Assembly: GCA_964552795.1 (NCBI GenBank)
Contig: CAZKIO010000001.1
Location: 124,001-188,000 of the forward strand
DNA from: JAEUHZ01 sp964552795
Lineage (GTDB): Bacteria > Planctomycetota > UBA1135 > GCA-002686595
Length of the DNA: 64,000 nucleotides
Reading direction: 5' to 3'
Below the pieces are notes generated by a model that did no database searches, was not told the DNA's origin, and worked only from the letters and a program-made list of their open reading frames with translations. A program made the position numbers and the translations under genes. Shown here in pieces: positions 55,778 to 64,000 of the stretch (position 1 is its first letter; the number at the start of each line of letters is the position of its first letter).

Positions 55778-57318
55778 GCAGAGAAGAGGCACCGCTCATG
55801 AAGCCGTCAGCATCGAGGCTCCTTTTCAGCTTCGTGACGGTGGCGTATGCGATGAGCATCACGGATGTATTCCCAGTGATGTACGAGACCGCCAAGATGG
55901 CTTGGCACTACTTGCGCGGAATGCCGCCGCCGTCCACCCTTTTGTGGGGCAGCGTGGATCACTGGAGCAACCTAACGCCGTTCCTGGATAAGGGCGCACT
56001 GGTGCTTGTGGTGTTCCTCGTCTGGGTCGCGTACTTCTTCCTCATGTGCGGAATTGGCAGCATTGCGAAGTACAACCCGGGACATGCACTGTGGGACATT
56101 GGGCAGGCTCTAGTGTTGTACGCTGCTGCGCAGTCGGTGCAGGACGTAGATACGCGAAATCTCGTCGAGAGCGACACGACGTGGATTCTCCTTGGTGTGG
56201 CATTCTTCGCATGTGGTGTGCGAGCAATGCACGCCTGCCTTACTCCACGACTCATAGGTACTGGCGCCGAGGCAAGGAGGCTCCAAGACGCAAGATCGAT
56301 GCTGCTCAGCGTGTCGCATGGATCTCTGGCTCTCATGTCTCTCTGTGTGTGGGGGTACCTGTATGAGCGCAGCGCTCTAGACTTGCGCCAGTTGGTCGCA
56401 ACAGGGGCCTGCGCCGCGGCAACTTATGTGATATCGATTGGCTTGCTGTGGGCCATCCTTATGGCGAAGCGGTGCATGGAGCGACGCGCGGAGTTCATCC
56501 CGGACGATTGGGGGGATGGTTGGGAGTGGATCTGGCGGACGCAGCGATCGTACGCCATCTGTGGGTTAGCACTTGTTGTGACCATGTTGTTGGGGGCGGT
56601 CATTGCCTGGGAGCATGTATTCTCGGCGCTGCTTCGCTACCGAGCCGCGCTCCCCCACGGCGTCTTGCTTCTTGGGGCAGCATGTACGGTTCTTGGGATA
56701 GTGTTCCGTGCGCATGTACGGACGATGCTGTTGGCGGAAAATCGCGATACTGTAGTGCTAGACGCGCTGCGGATTATTGTTGGGTATGCTCTGAGGCATC
56801 ACCATGCTAGTATCTCAGCCTACTTGTACGTCGTTGGCCGCGGGAGTGTGTCCCATCCGGAACGTATCGCCAAGGTTGGGCGCTCCCGAAATGTTGATGA
56901 CTCGGATCTAGATGTGGTTGTGAGGGACGTGGCTGCCATGCGGACAGAGATGATCGTGTCGGCTGAAGGTGTCGCAAGGGTGCGTACCGTGGGGATGGAT
57001 GCCGGTACAGAGATTGAGGCCCGGCGGAACAGGCATACTAAGGCTGCACACCGCCAATGTACGCCCTACGTTGCAGTGCCGGGGTTGATTGAACCTGGCG
57101 GAGAGGTCGGTCGGGTCGTGGGGATCATTCTCGTACGATTCGAGAAGGGAGACCGGGAGCTTGCGTGTGGTTCTGAGATGCACCAGGTGATCATTGGGGC
57201 TGGACAGACTCTGGCCCGTGAGTACCTCGTTTCGGCAGAGCCTGCCGGTACGGCGCGGGAGTCCGGATCCGAGGAGGGCGAGGAGGAAGGGGGAGACTTG
57301 GCGCAACCGATAGTGTAA
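55774..57318 (+). CDS. Polytopic membrane protein with a GAF-like cytoplasmic domain
   Basis: 514 residues from ATG 55774 (ATGA overlap). Hydrophobic helices near 15-33, 73-95, 105-122, 136-154, 177-196, 207-231, 260-281 and 296-312. Residues ~325-487 look like a GAF domain: a helix (LDALRIIVGYALRHHHASISAYLYVV), IAKVGRSRNVDDSDLD, then PYVAVPGLIEPGG, VVGIILVRFEKGD and a closing helix. The tail is acidic. It could sense a small ligand and signal through the membrane. No known system with this gene pair comes to mind. Confidence 0.65.
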   Translation: MSREEAPLMKPSASRLLFSFVTVAYAMSITDVFPVMYETAKMAWHYLRGMPPPSTLLWGSVDHWSNLTPFLDKGALVLVVFLVWVAYFFLMCGIGSIAKYNPGHALWDIGQALVLYAAAQSVQDVDTRNLVESDTTWILLGVAFFACGVRAMHACLTPRLIGTGAEARRLQDARSMLLSVSHGSLALMSLCVWGYLYERSALDLRQLVATGACAAATYVISIGLLWAILMAKRCMERRAEFIPDDWGDGWEWIWRTQRSYAICGLALVVTMLLGAVIAWEHVFSALLRYRAALPHGVLLLGAACTVLGIVFRAHVRTMLLAENRDTVVLDALRIIVGYALRHHHASISAYLYVVGRGSVSHPERIAKVGRSRNVDDSDLDVVVRDVAAMRTEMIVSAEGVARVRTVGMDAGTEIEARRNRHTKAAHRQCTPYVAVPGLIEPGGEVGRVVGIILVRFEKGDRELACGSEMHQVIIGAGQTLAREYLVSAEPAGTARESGSEEGEEEGGDLAQPIV

Positions 57319-57425
57319 AAGCCGCGTAAAACCAGTGATCCCGCAACCGCCCCTGCCGATGTACGCCACTCTAGGAGAGGGTCCTGGGCGCGCTCAGGCC
57401 TAGAAGGGGGAGAAGTCAGGAGACA

Positions 57426-57668
57426 ATGACCCACATCTTCACCACGCTCAAACAACTCCTCGTTCGCGAGCCAGAGCGAACTCGAGCCATCAACGATTCA
57501 GCGGACCGCGCGCGCGTGCGGAGGCTCGCCGAGTATCCGCTAGGAAGACCGACGGATGCGACGCTGAAGGTCATGGAGGAAGTTGCGCCCTATGGCAGGC
57601 TCCGCAAGCGAATCGGCGCCGAGTTGCAGGCCACTCGCAGGCCACCCTCCCCGATACCCTCGGAGTAG
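57426..57668 (+). CDS. Small protein after the low-GC operon
   Basis: 80 residues, basic (TLKQLLVREPERTRAI, VAPYGRLRKRIGAELQATRR). AGGAG lies ~5 bases before the ATG. No family. It may be the third gene of the cassette. Confidence 0.5.
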   Translation: MTHIFTTLKQLLVREPERTRAINDSADRARVRRLAEYPLGRPTDATLKVMEEVAPYGRLRKRIGAELQATRRPPSPIPSE

Positions 57669-58077
57669 CTACATCCTGACCACGTCGCGTTCGTGCGGCT
57701 GACGCACGTTTTAATGGCGCCTCGACGCCAGAGTCGTCCGGGGGCGGCCTAGGGATGCTACGCGTGGCGACTCGATACGCTCGGTACGGCATCAGCTGAC
57801 GTTCCAGCTCAGACCTCCGACCTTTGAGCGGTCTGCCCAGACATCGATGACCTCGCGCCCCTGCGGCGCGCAACTACGTGTGCGGGTCGCGTGGAGCGCC
57901 GAACCGCAACGTCCCAGGCTTCCATGGGACAGGAACCCACGCTGCTGATTCCAGAATCTGCGGCGGACAGGAAGGGGCTCATCCGTTCCTAGAGGCGGTG
58001 TTCTCCCGCGCCGGCCCCGGCTCGACGCATTCCCACGAGGTGCGTCTGGTCGCCTCTCCCCCAGAGGAGTTGCTCCC
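57669..58077 (+). promoter_or_regulatory. Leader of the metalloprotease gene with dyad GATTCCAGAATC
   Basis: Bases 57901-58112 are leader copy 2 (partner 54105-54310). The dyad lies at 57947-57958 and GAGGAG about 8 bases before the ATG at 58078. The part before 57901 shows nothing clear. Confidence 0.5.
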
Positions 58078-59229
58078 ATGAAGACCAAGCGTCGCTCCCA
58101 CATCGAGATCCCCCGGCGGACCCCCGGCGTCACGGCTCCTTCCGCCGGCACGGGCGACTTGTCGGCAAGAGCCCCGCGACGCTGCGCGATCCGAGAGGGT
58201 CCGCAACGGGAGTTCTCGCCGAGCGTCGCCGGGGAGCGCGCGCGGCTCATCGTGATGAACGGGCCGAAGTGGGTGAACGGCACCGTTCTGCGTTACTCCT
58301 TCTTCCCCAACCAGGCGCCCTTCAAAGCCTGGTCCGGCAGCACCGCCTTGAAGGAGCAGGTCCGCAAGGCGTTCCAGCGTTGGGCGGCCGTCGGAATCGG
58401 CCTGCGCTTCGAGGAAGTCGAGGACCTCGGCCAGGCCCAGGTCCGCATCGGGTTCCTCGCCAACGACGGCCACTGGTCCTACGTCGGCCGCGAGATCCTG
58501 AGCCAGGGTCCGGACGACAGGACCCTGAACCTCGATCCGACCGACCGCATCGAGAGCGGCTCGTACGGAATCGACGTCGCCTGCCACGAGATCGGGCACA
58601 CGATGGGATTCCCGCACGAGCACCAGAACCCCAACGCAGGAATCGTCTGGAACGAGGAGGCCGTGTACCGCGCTCTGGCAGCGCCGCCGAACAACTGGTC
58701 GCGCCAGATGACGTACCGCAACATCATCAGCAAGATCCCGGCGGACCAGGTCCGCGGATCGAGTTGGGACCCCAACTCCGTGATGCACTACCCCTTCGAG
58801 CCGGGTCTGATCCTCCAGCCCGCCCAGTACGCGGCGACCGGGATCACCCCGGCTGGCGGGATCTCGGCGCTCGACAAGGAGTGGGTGAAGAGTTTCTACC
58901 CGGCCCTGACTCCAGCGGACTACAAGACGCTGGACCTGCTCACCTCCGAGCACCTGAGCATCGGTGCGGGCGAACAGCGCAACTTCCTGCTCAAGCCCAA
59001 GGTCACCCGCTACTACGAGATGCGCACGTTCGGGACCTCCGACACCGTGATGGTGCTCTACGAGCGTGGTTCGAATCGCTCCGAGGTGTACCTCACCGCG
59101 GACGACGACAGCGGGGAGGACCGCAACGCGTACATCCGCCGGCGACTGCACGCCGGGCGGGTGTACGTCATGCGCCTGCGCCTCTACTACGCGTCGGACT
59201 CGGCCGAGACCGGCGTGATGTGGTGGTAG
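58078..59229 (+). CDS. Astacin-like zinc metalloprotease
   Basis: 383 residues. The zinc site HEIGHTMGFPHEHQNP (170-185; His 170, 174 and 180, Glu 171) and the Met-turn SVMHYPF (Met 236) mark an astacin-type metzincin. The N-terminal ~60 residues are basic and Ser/Pro-rich without a standard signal peptide and may be a propeptide. The last ~90 residues form a beta domain (YYEMRTFGTSDTVMVLYERG, then VYVMRLRLYY) like pre-peptidase C-terminal modules. Probably exported. The upstream leader is duplicated at 54105. Confidence 0.85.
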   Translation: MKTKRRSHIEIPRRTPGVTAPSAGTGDLSARAPRRCAIREGPQREFSPSVAGERARLIVMNGPKWVNGTVLRYSFFPNQAPFKAWSGSTALKEQVRKAFQRWAAVGIGLRFEEVEDLGQAQVRIGFLANDGHWSYVGREILSQGPDDRTLNLDPTDRIESGSYGIDVACHEIGHTMGFPHEHQNPNAGIVWNEEAVYRALAAPPNNWSRQMTYRNIISKIPADQVRGSSWDPNSVMHYPFEPGLILQPAQYAATGITPAGGISALDKEWVKSFYPALTPADYKTLDLLTSEHLSIGAGEQRNFLLKPKVTRYYEMRTFGTSDTVMVLYERGSNRSEVYLTADDDSGEDRNAYIRRRLHAGRVYVMRLRLYYASDSAETGVMWW

Positions 59230-59233
59230 CAGG

Positions 59234-60187
59234 ATGCGCTCGCCTTCGAAGTCGCCCAACCCGTGCGGGCCAGGTGCCACGCCCACGCGGCGGCTTGGAT
59301 CTCCACTGACACGAGCTGGCCGTGCGCCCAGCGTCCTGACGAGTCTCTCCGCGGTGATTCCATGCCTGGGCGTGCCCGTCACCGCGCCCGTTCCCACGAG
59401 CACAGCCACGGGACCGTGGGCCTCAAGTGTCGGGGTGCTGGCAACTCCGTATGCGACTCCAGCCCCCGACGGGCAGAGCCGTGGACGGTTTCTGTGGGGG
59501 TTCGACGCCGGGGCCGAGCTCGCCCAGGACCGGGACGAGTTCTCGTCGGTCAATCCCTTCATGCGCTTCGTTGGGGACACCTCTTGGCGGGGCAAGGACA
59601 CGGCCGCCCCGTTCCAGGACCTGGAGGTCCGCGGGCCGTTCGATGACGTTCACAGCCGCTTCGACCTCACCCTCTCGACGATCGGAGCGCAGGTCACAGA
59701 AGGAACAGAGGAGTTCTTGACCGCCAAGAAGGCGGTCACGTTCGGGTTCGCGCTCGAGTCCCGCATGCTGGTCTTCTCTCAGGTCGAGGGGCACACGCTG
59801 TTCCTCGGGCCACTGCTGCGCGGCGGGTTCCAGACCCTGATCGAAGCCCCTGCCGACAACGAAGAAATCGACTCGGTGAGCAACTTCTACGGTGCTGGGT
59901 TCCGACTGGGGGAGAGCAAGTCGTGGCGTACCGTCGACTCCGACCAGCCCTTCAACCAGCCCGTCTTCCGCTACGTCGACGTCTACTACGGCCGGTACGA
60001 GAACCATGACCGGCCCCGTTGGACGTTCGACGCGCAGTTCAGGCCGGATCCTGACAGCGGGCTCTTCCTGGGTGCGTCCGCAATCGTGGGCTCGGGAAAG
60101 GACGATGTGCGCCTGTACGCGGGCTTCTCGCTTGATGCAGCGCGGATCTCGGGCCTCGTGAGCTCACTCGGGTCACCAGCACAATGA
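59234..60187 (+). CDS. Probable outer-membrane-type beta-barrel protein
   Basis: 317 residues. A long basic start precedes a hydrophobic stretch (SVLTSLSAVIPCLGVPVTAP) that may be an export signal. The rest alternates strands of polar and hydrophobic residues with aromatic ends (LTLSTIGAQV, AVTFGFALESRMLVF, LFLGPLLRGGFQTLI, VRLYAGFSLDAARI), as in porin-like proteins. It begins 4 bases after the protease stop and overlaps the lipase start by 4 bases, so all three form an operon. Confidence 0.6.
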   Translation: MRSPSKSPNPCGPGATPTRRLGSPLTRAGRAPSVLTSLSAVIPCLGVPVTAPVPTSTATGPWASSVGVLATPYATPAPDGQSRGRFLWGFDAGAELAQDRDEFSSVNPFMRFVGDTSWRGKDTAAPFQDLEVRGPFDDVHSRFDLTLSTIGAQVTEGTEEFLTAKKAVTFGFALESRMLVFSQVEGHTLFLGPLLRGGFQTLIEAPADNEEIDSVSNFYGAGFRLGESKSWRTVDSDQPFNQPVFRYVDVYYGRYENHDRPRWTFDAQFRPDPDSGLFLGASAIVGSGKDDVRLYAGFSLDAARISGLVSSLGSPAQ

Positions 60188-61035
60188 GTGCAGCCTTCGA
60201 GCCCGACACGACGCGATACTCGGCGGCAAACGCGCTCCGGCTGGGCGAAGCAGCGCGCTTGGCATACGCTGACCGGGCAGGCGTCGCCAGGCAGGCGGAC
60301 TCGTGGGGAATGAAGTCGGAGTTCATCGAAGACTCCAAGACGGGCACCCAGGGCTTCGTGGCATCTGATACCAGGGCCGTGATCCTCGCGTTCCGTGGAA
60401 CGGAGAACAAGTGCATTCAGGACATCGCAATTGACGTCGCCGTGCGTCTGACGCCCGGCACCTTCGGGCGCGTACACACCGGGTTCCAGGAGGCCATCGA
60501 TTCCGTGTGGGAGCGCGTCGAGGTGGCCCTCAAGACTGCCCAAACGCGGGGACAGTCCCTGTGGATCACGGGCCACAGTCTCGGAGGGGCGCTTGCAGTG
60601 CTCGCTGCCGCCAAGCTGGTCGACCGAGGCAAACCGGTCTATGGGCTCTACACCTTCGGACAGCCAAGGGTCGGCGACGCCGAGTTCGCGGACAAGATGA
60701 ACATCCGAATGCAGGGACGCATGTTCCGATACGTCAACTACACGGACGTCGTCCCGCGTGTGCCGCCGCGGGTGCTGAAGTATGCCGACACGTCTGAGTG
60801 CTTCTACTTCAATTCAGGAGGAGTGCTCGAGGCAGACACCGCGGCATGGTATCGATTCCTGGACAGCGTTCCGGTGGAAGTCGAGAAGATCCGCGCAAAG
60901 GCCCTGAACACGATCGCGGATCACGCCATGGACAAGTACCTAGAAGGTCTGCGACGAGAGATCGGGAGTGAGCCGCGGGACGGCGGTGGCGGGATCAAGG
61001 GATTGTTGCGCAGGTGGCTTGGCCTCAATGCGTGA
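60184..61035 (+). CDS. Class 3 (Rhizomucor-type) lipase
   Basis: 283 residues, ATG overlapping the previous stop (ATGA). The lipase pattern is complete: RAVILAFRGTEN (oxyanion region), VHTGFQEAID, nucleophile GHSLGG (Ser 132), YTFGQPRVGD, VNYTDVVPRVPP (Asp 188) and DHAMDKYL (His 247). Hydrolyses ester bonds of lipids. No signal peptide is seen, so it may be intracellular or use another route, possibly together with the RHS protein downstream. Confidence 0.9.
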   Translation: MSAAFEPDTTRYSAANALRLGEAARLAYADRAGVARQADSWGMKSEFIEDSKTGTQGFVASDTRAVILAFRGTENKCIQDIAIDVAVRLTPGTFGRVHTGFQEAIDSVWERVEVALKTAQTRGQSLWITGHSLGGALAVLAAAKLVDRGKPVYGLYTFGQPRVGDAEFADKMNIRMQGRMFRYVNYTDVVPRVPPRVLKYADTSECFYFNSGGVLEADTAAWYRFLDSVPVEVEKIRAKALNTIADHAMDKYLEGLRREIGSEPRDGGGGIKGLLRRWLGLNA

Positions 61036-61322
61036 GTCACCAAGCTCGACCCGTTGTTCTCTTGGTACGCCTTCGACGAGATCCTCACCGGGCGGGAGCG
61101 TGGCGTGCGGGCGATCCACCCGGAGCTGAAGCGATCATTCCCGACGCTGGGACTGCATTGGACCGTCCTCTCCGGGCGAGGCGATCTCGGTTGCCAACCC
61201 GGTTCTGCGCGGATACAGGCACTTCCACGCAGAGGTCAGCAGCTCGCCGTGCCAGATCTCTGGGCCACTCGGCCGCCAATCACTGACAGCCACCCCGGAT
61301 CAGCCCGGGCAAAGAGAGAGTC
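61036..61322. other. Intergenic region before the RHS gene
   Basis: About 287 bases. A 90-codon frame (61054-61326) with a TTG start exists but is not convincing, although its first ~30 residues look protein-like. The RHS gene may have its own promoter here. Confidence 0.35.
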
Positions 61323-64000
61323 ATGAACCGCTTCCCGATCAAGGACTCCATCCTGCGGCACCTTCGCCATGCCCGATCTTCCTGGGCGAGGACCGCTCTC
61401 GTGGTGGCTTGGCTCATGGCCGGGGCGTCGATCCAGGCGGCCTGGGGCGCACAGAGCGCGCTGACAGGATCCAAACCGAATCTCGACGATCATGTGCTGC
61501 TCGACGATCCCGCCAGGAACGGGGTCCCCTCGAAGGACAACCCGCCCCTCATCACGGACAACGGAGGAGGCGGTACGTGCGCCCTCAGTCAGAGCGACCT
61601 GGAGGTTGAGGACCTCTCCGACGATGCGCTGGCGAACGACACGGGCGACCCGGTGTCGCTGCACAACGGGATGGTGAGTGTTCGTCGAACGGACCTGTTC
61701 ATTCCGGGTCGAGGCATCCACTTCGAACTGACGCGCAGGTACAACTCAAAGCGCGCGGCGGCGGACTGCAACGAGACGCCGGGACCGTTGGGGAAGGGCT
61801 GGGACCACAGCTACGCCGTTCGCCTGCAAGGGCCAACCACCGGACCCAGCAACCAGGACACGGCCACCGTCTGGAACGGCAACAACCGCGCCGAGCAGTA
61901 CATCTACTCGACGACGACGGGGCAGTGGGAGGCGCCCAAAGGCATCTACGCGACGCTGCGAGAGACGAGCGCCAGCGGGGTCATCACGGGTTGGGTGCTC
62001 AGGGGGCGGCACGGCGGCAAGACGTACTTTTCCGCGACTGGCAGGCTAGAGGCGATGGAAGACACGAGCGGCAACCAGCTCGCGTTCGCCTACAACGCAA
62101 CCAGCGGGCTGCTGGAAACGGTGTACGACTCCTACGGCCGGGCGATCTCGTTCACCTATGCGAATGGACGGCTGATTCAGGTTCAAGACTACCTCGGGCG
62201 CAAGGTGGTCTACAGCTACGACAGCAGCAACCGGCTCTCATCGGTACGTTCTCCGCTCGTCACCTCAACCGGCGACTTCAACAACTTCCCCAGCGGGCGC
62301 ACCGAGGTCTACGAGTACGACGAATGCCTGCTGGAGAAGATCCATAGCCCCCAAGACGTTGCCGAGCAGCGCGGCGCATCGGTCGAGTTCGACTACGAGA
62401 CGTGGGGGAGTTCCGGGCCGTGGTGCACAAAGCAGCGCTTGGGCAGCGACTGGATTCACTACTACTACGACTCGGTCAACGTGTCGTCGGGCGAGGCGGT
62501 GAAGTGCCGGGTCGTCGACCGCAACGCGAACGAGACCACGTACACGTTCTCGCCTGGAGGACACGCGCTCAAGATCGACGAGGTCGTCGCCGCTGCCAGC
62601 ACGGGCCACCTCTACCGGTACATCACGTACAACGACCACGGTGAGGTGCTCGAAGTGCTGCGTCGTGACGGGACCAAGGAGGTGCGGGTCTACGACAGCA
62701 GCGCAAGCTACAGGTCAGCCCGAGGGAACCTGCTCGAGCGCAAGATTCTCGCCGCGACGGGCTCCCCGCCCGCAGAGATCGTGGAGACGTTCGCCTGGGA
62801 GCCCGTGTTCCAGCACATCTGCTTCACCACAGATCCGCTGGGGAACAGAACGGACTTTCTGTGCGACTACATGGAGGGCAGCTGCGACTCGCAGGACTCC
62901 AACTACAACCTGGACCAGATCGCCAGCGAGATGGGGATCAGTCTGACCGAGGCTGGCACCCTGCTGGGATGCGGCAGCACGTCGCTGCTGAAGAACGCCG
63001 ACCTGAACGGCGATGGCCAGATCGATGCCCGCGTAGACGGGAAGAACATCGCGCGGCTCTACCCGCGCGTGACCCTCTCGAACCTGGGTGGGGTGAGCGG
63101 GCAGGCCGGCCACGAGCAGGGCGCATCCCAACCGCAGAGTGCCGTGCAGACGTACTCGTACAACCAGTACGGTCAGCGCACGGCCGACACGGATCCGGAA
63201 GAGAACGTCACCGTCTACCTCTACTACCCTGAGGGCGACCCCGACGGCGACGGTCAGGACATCATCTCGGGGCTGGACACGACGACCGGTGGGTACCTGA
63301 AGCAGGTGGTTCAAGACACCGCCCTGCTCGCGACCCTTGTGCCCGGACTGAGCACGCGAGCCCTCGCAACGGACTTCGGGCGCAACTCGGGTCTCGATCC
63401 CGCGGAGACGGAGCGCAAGACCGACTACATGTACGATCGCGCGGGGAACATCACGGCGGTGATCGATCCCCGTGGCGTGAAGACCCAATACTTCGTCAAC
63501 GAGCTGAACGAGGTGTGGAAGACGCTGTATGCCGCAGACGTGTCCGCCGTGTCCAGCCGACACGGTGGCTGCGATCCGCAGACGGCCGAGTCCCTCACGG
63601 CCCTCCAGTACGACGCCCAAACGGCCTACGACCACAACGGCAACGTCATTGGGCAGTTCATTGTCAACACTGGAGGATTGCCAGACAGTGAAGACGGCGG
63701 AGATGCCAAGCACTGCTGGGAGCGCACGTTCGCCTATGATGCCAGGGACCGCAAGATCGAGGCGCGGATCGAGATCGGTCCTTCGGGAGAAGATGAGTTT
63801 GCCATCTGGTCGCTGTCCTACGACGGGAACGACAACCTGGAATACGCCACCGACTCGGGGGGCAACACTACCAAGTACACCTACGATGAACGCGATCTGG
63901 TGCTGTCAATCAAGGCGGCCTACGGCACAGGCACAGGCAGCGAGCTGACAAAGACGATCGTCTACGGTCCTCATGGCCGTCCCGAGTTCGAGGCGATTGC
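61323..64000 (+). CDS. RHS/YD-repeat protein, N-terminal part (3' end outside window)
   Basis: At least 892 codons, open to the end of the window. A signal peptide or anchor at ~20-43 (WARTALVVAWLMAGASIQAAW) is followed by an RHS N-terminal region (GDPVSLHNGMVSVRRTDLFIPGRG, then FELTRRYNS and GKGWDHSY) and YD repeats (YDSYGRAISFTYANGRL, VVYSYDSSNRL, YDHNGNVI, YDERDLV). A Ca-binding-like loop DLNGDGQID lies at 560-568, as in dockerin/EF-hand segments. RHS proteins make a shell around a C-terminal toxin; that end is not visible. Confidence 0.9.
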   Translation, partial: MNRFPIKDSILRHLRHARSSWARTALVVAWLMAGASIQAAWGAQSALTGSKPNLDDHVLLDDPARNGVPSKDNPPLITDNGGGGTCALSQSDLEVEDLSDDALANDTGDPVSLHNGMVSVRRTDLFIPGRGIHFELTRRYNSKRAAADCNETPGPLGKGWDHSYAVRLQGPTTGPSNQDTATVWNGNNRAEQYIYSTTTGQWEAPKGIYATLRETSASGVITGWVLRGRHGGKTYFSATGRLEAMEDTSGNQLAFAYNATSGLLETVYDSYGRAISFTYANGRLIQVQDYLGRKVVYSYDSSNRLSSVRSPLVTSTGDFNNFPSGRTEVYEYDECLLEKIHSPQDVAEQRGASVEFDYETWGSSGPWCTKQRLGSDWIHYYYDSVNVSSGEAVKCRVVDRNANETTYTFSPGGHALKIDEVVAAASTGHLYRYITYNDHGEVLEVLRRDGTKEVRVYDSSASYRSARGNLLERKILAATGSPPAEIVETFAWEPVFQHICFTTDPLGNRTDFLCDYMEGSCDSQDSNYNLDQIASEMGISLTEAGTLLGCGSTSLLKNADLNGDGQIDARVDGKNIARLYPRVTLSNLGGVSGQAGHEQGASQPQSAVQTYSYNQYGQRTADTDPEENVTVYLYYPEGDPDGDGQDIISGLDTTTGGYLKQVVQDTALLATLVPGLSTRALATDFGRNSGLDPAETERKTDYMYDRAGNITAVIDPRGVKTQYFVNELNEVWKTLYAADVSAVSSRHGGCDPQTAESLTALQYDAQTAYDHNGNVIGQFIVNTGGLPDSEDGGDAKHCWERTFAYDARDRKIEARIEIGPSGEDEFAIWSLSYDGNDNLEYATDSGGNTTKYTYDERDLVLSIKAAYGTGTGSELTKTIVYGPHGRPEFEAI

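Overview
The window is high-GC DNA from a bacterium that is most likely a planctomycete. The inference rests on several small secreted proteins that share a C-terminal signature and a 'CFGDG...CPC' start, secreted beta-helix proteins, a TIGR02999-type ECF sigma factor coupled to a Ser/Thr kinase, and a large RHS/YD protein. No rRNA gene, complete tRNA gene or CRISPR array was seen.

Region 1 (1-16447) reads as ordinary chromosome: the end of a photolyase gene, a small zinc-ribbon protein, secreted and membrane proteins of unknown role, a DUF1990 protein, two ABC-F ATPases, an orphan Imm17-like membrane protein, two beta-helix proteins, three paralogous secreted proteins and a VOC-family protein.

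Region 2 (16543-35237) is an integrative element. It is bounded by two 51-bp direct repeats that match the 3' half of a tRNA-Arg, with a tyrosine integrase gene directly beside the right repeat. Next to that repeat lie helically phased short repeats: three TGGCA and four TGCCA words at exact 10-bp steps, and pairs of TTTGCA words 12 bp apart. Its cargo includes a DprA-like protein with a phosphoribosyltransferase broken by one TAG, an IS1-like transposase, a nuclease toxin overlapped by a DUF4304 protein, a ParB-methyltransferase, small and large terminase subunits, an excisionase-like protein, a primase-polymerase, a SpoVG-like protein and a second tyrosine recombinase. No capsid, portal or tail gene is visible, so the element looks like a phage satellite or a decayed prophage. 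A second pair of similar 95-bp repeats (21171 and 22454), each followed by phased arm-like words, is nested inside it.

Region 3 (35238 to about 46500) begins with a sequence homologous to the left end of the element, which suggests a second, related element in tandem. It carries an HNH protein with a membrane-like tail, an MmeI-like restriction-modification enzyme, an FRG-domain protein, a HEPN-like protein, two copies of a small two-gene module, and two copies of a 200-bp fragment coding for a phage-type helix-turn-helix unit.

Region 4 (46516-54000) holds an ECF sigma factor, a Ser/Thr kinase and a small protein in one operon, and divergently a lipoprotein followed by a membrane protein with two alpha/beta-hydrolase domains. 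A secreted DNA/RNA endonuclease and a membrane protein follow.

Region 5 (54105-58112) is a lower-GC cassette: a two-gene membrane operon with an ATGA overlap plus a small downstream gene. It sits between two copies of a roughly 205-bp leader. This is the best candidate here for an undescribed system.

Region 6 (58078-64000) has an astacin-like metalloprotease, a probable envelope protein, a class 3 lipase and the start of a large RHS protein that runs off the end of the window.
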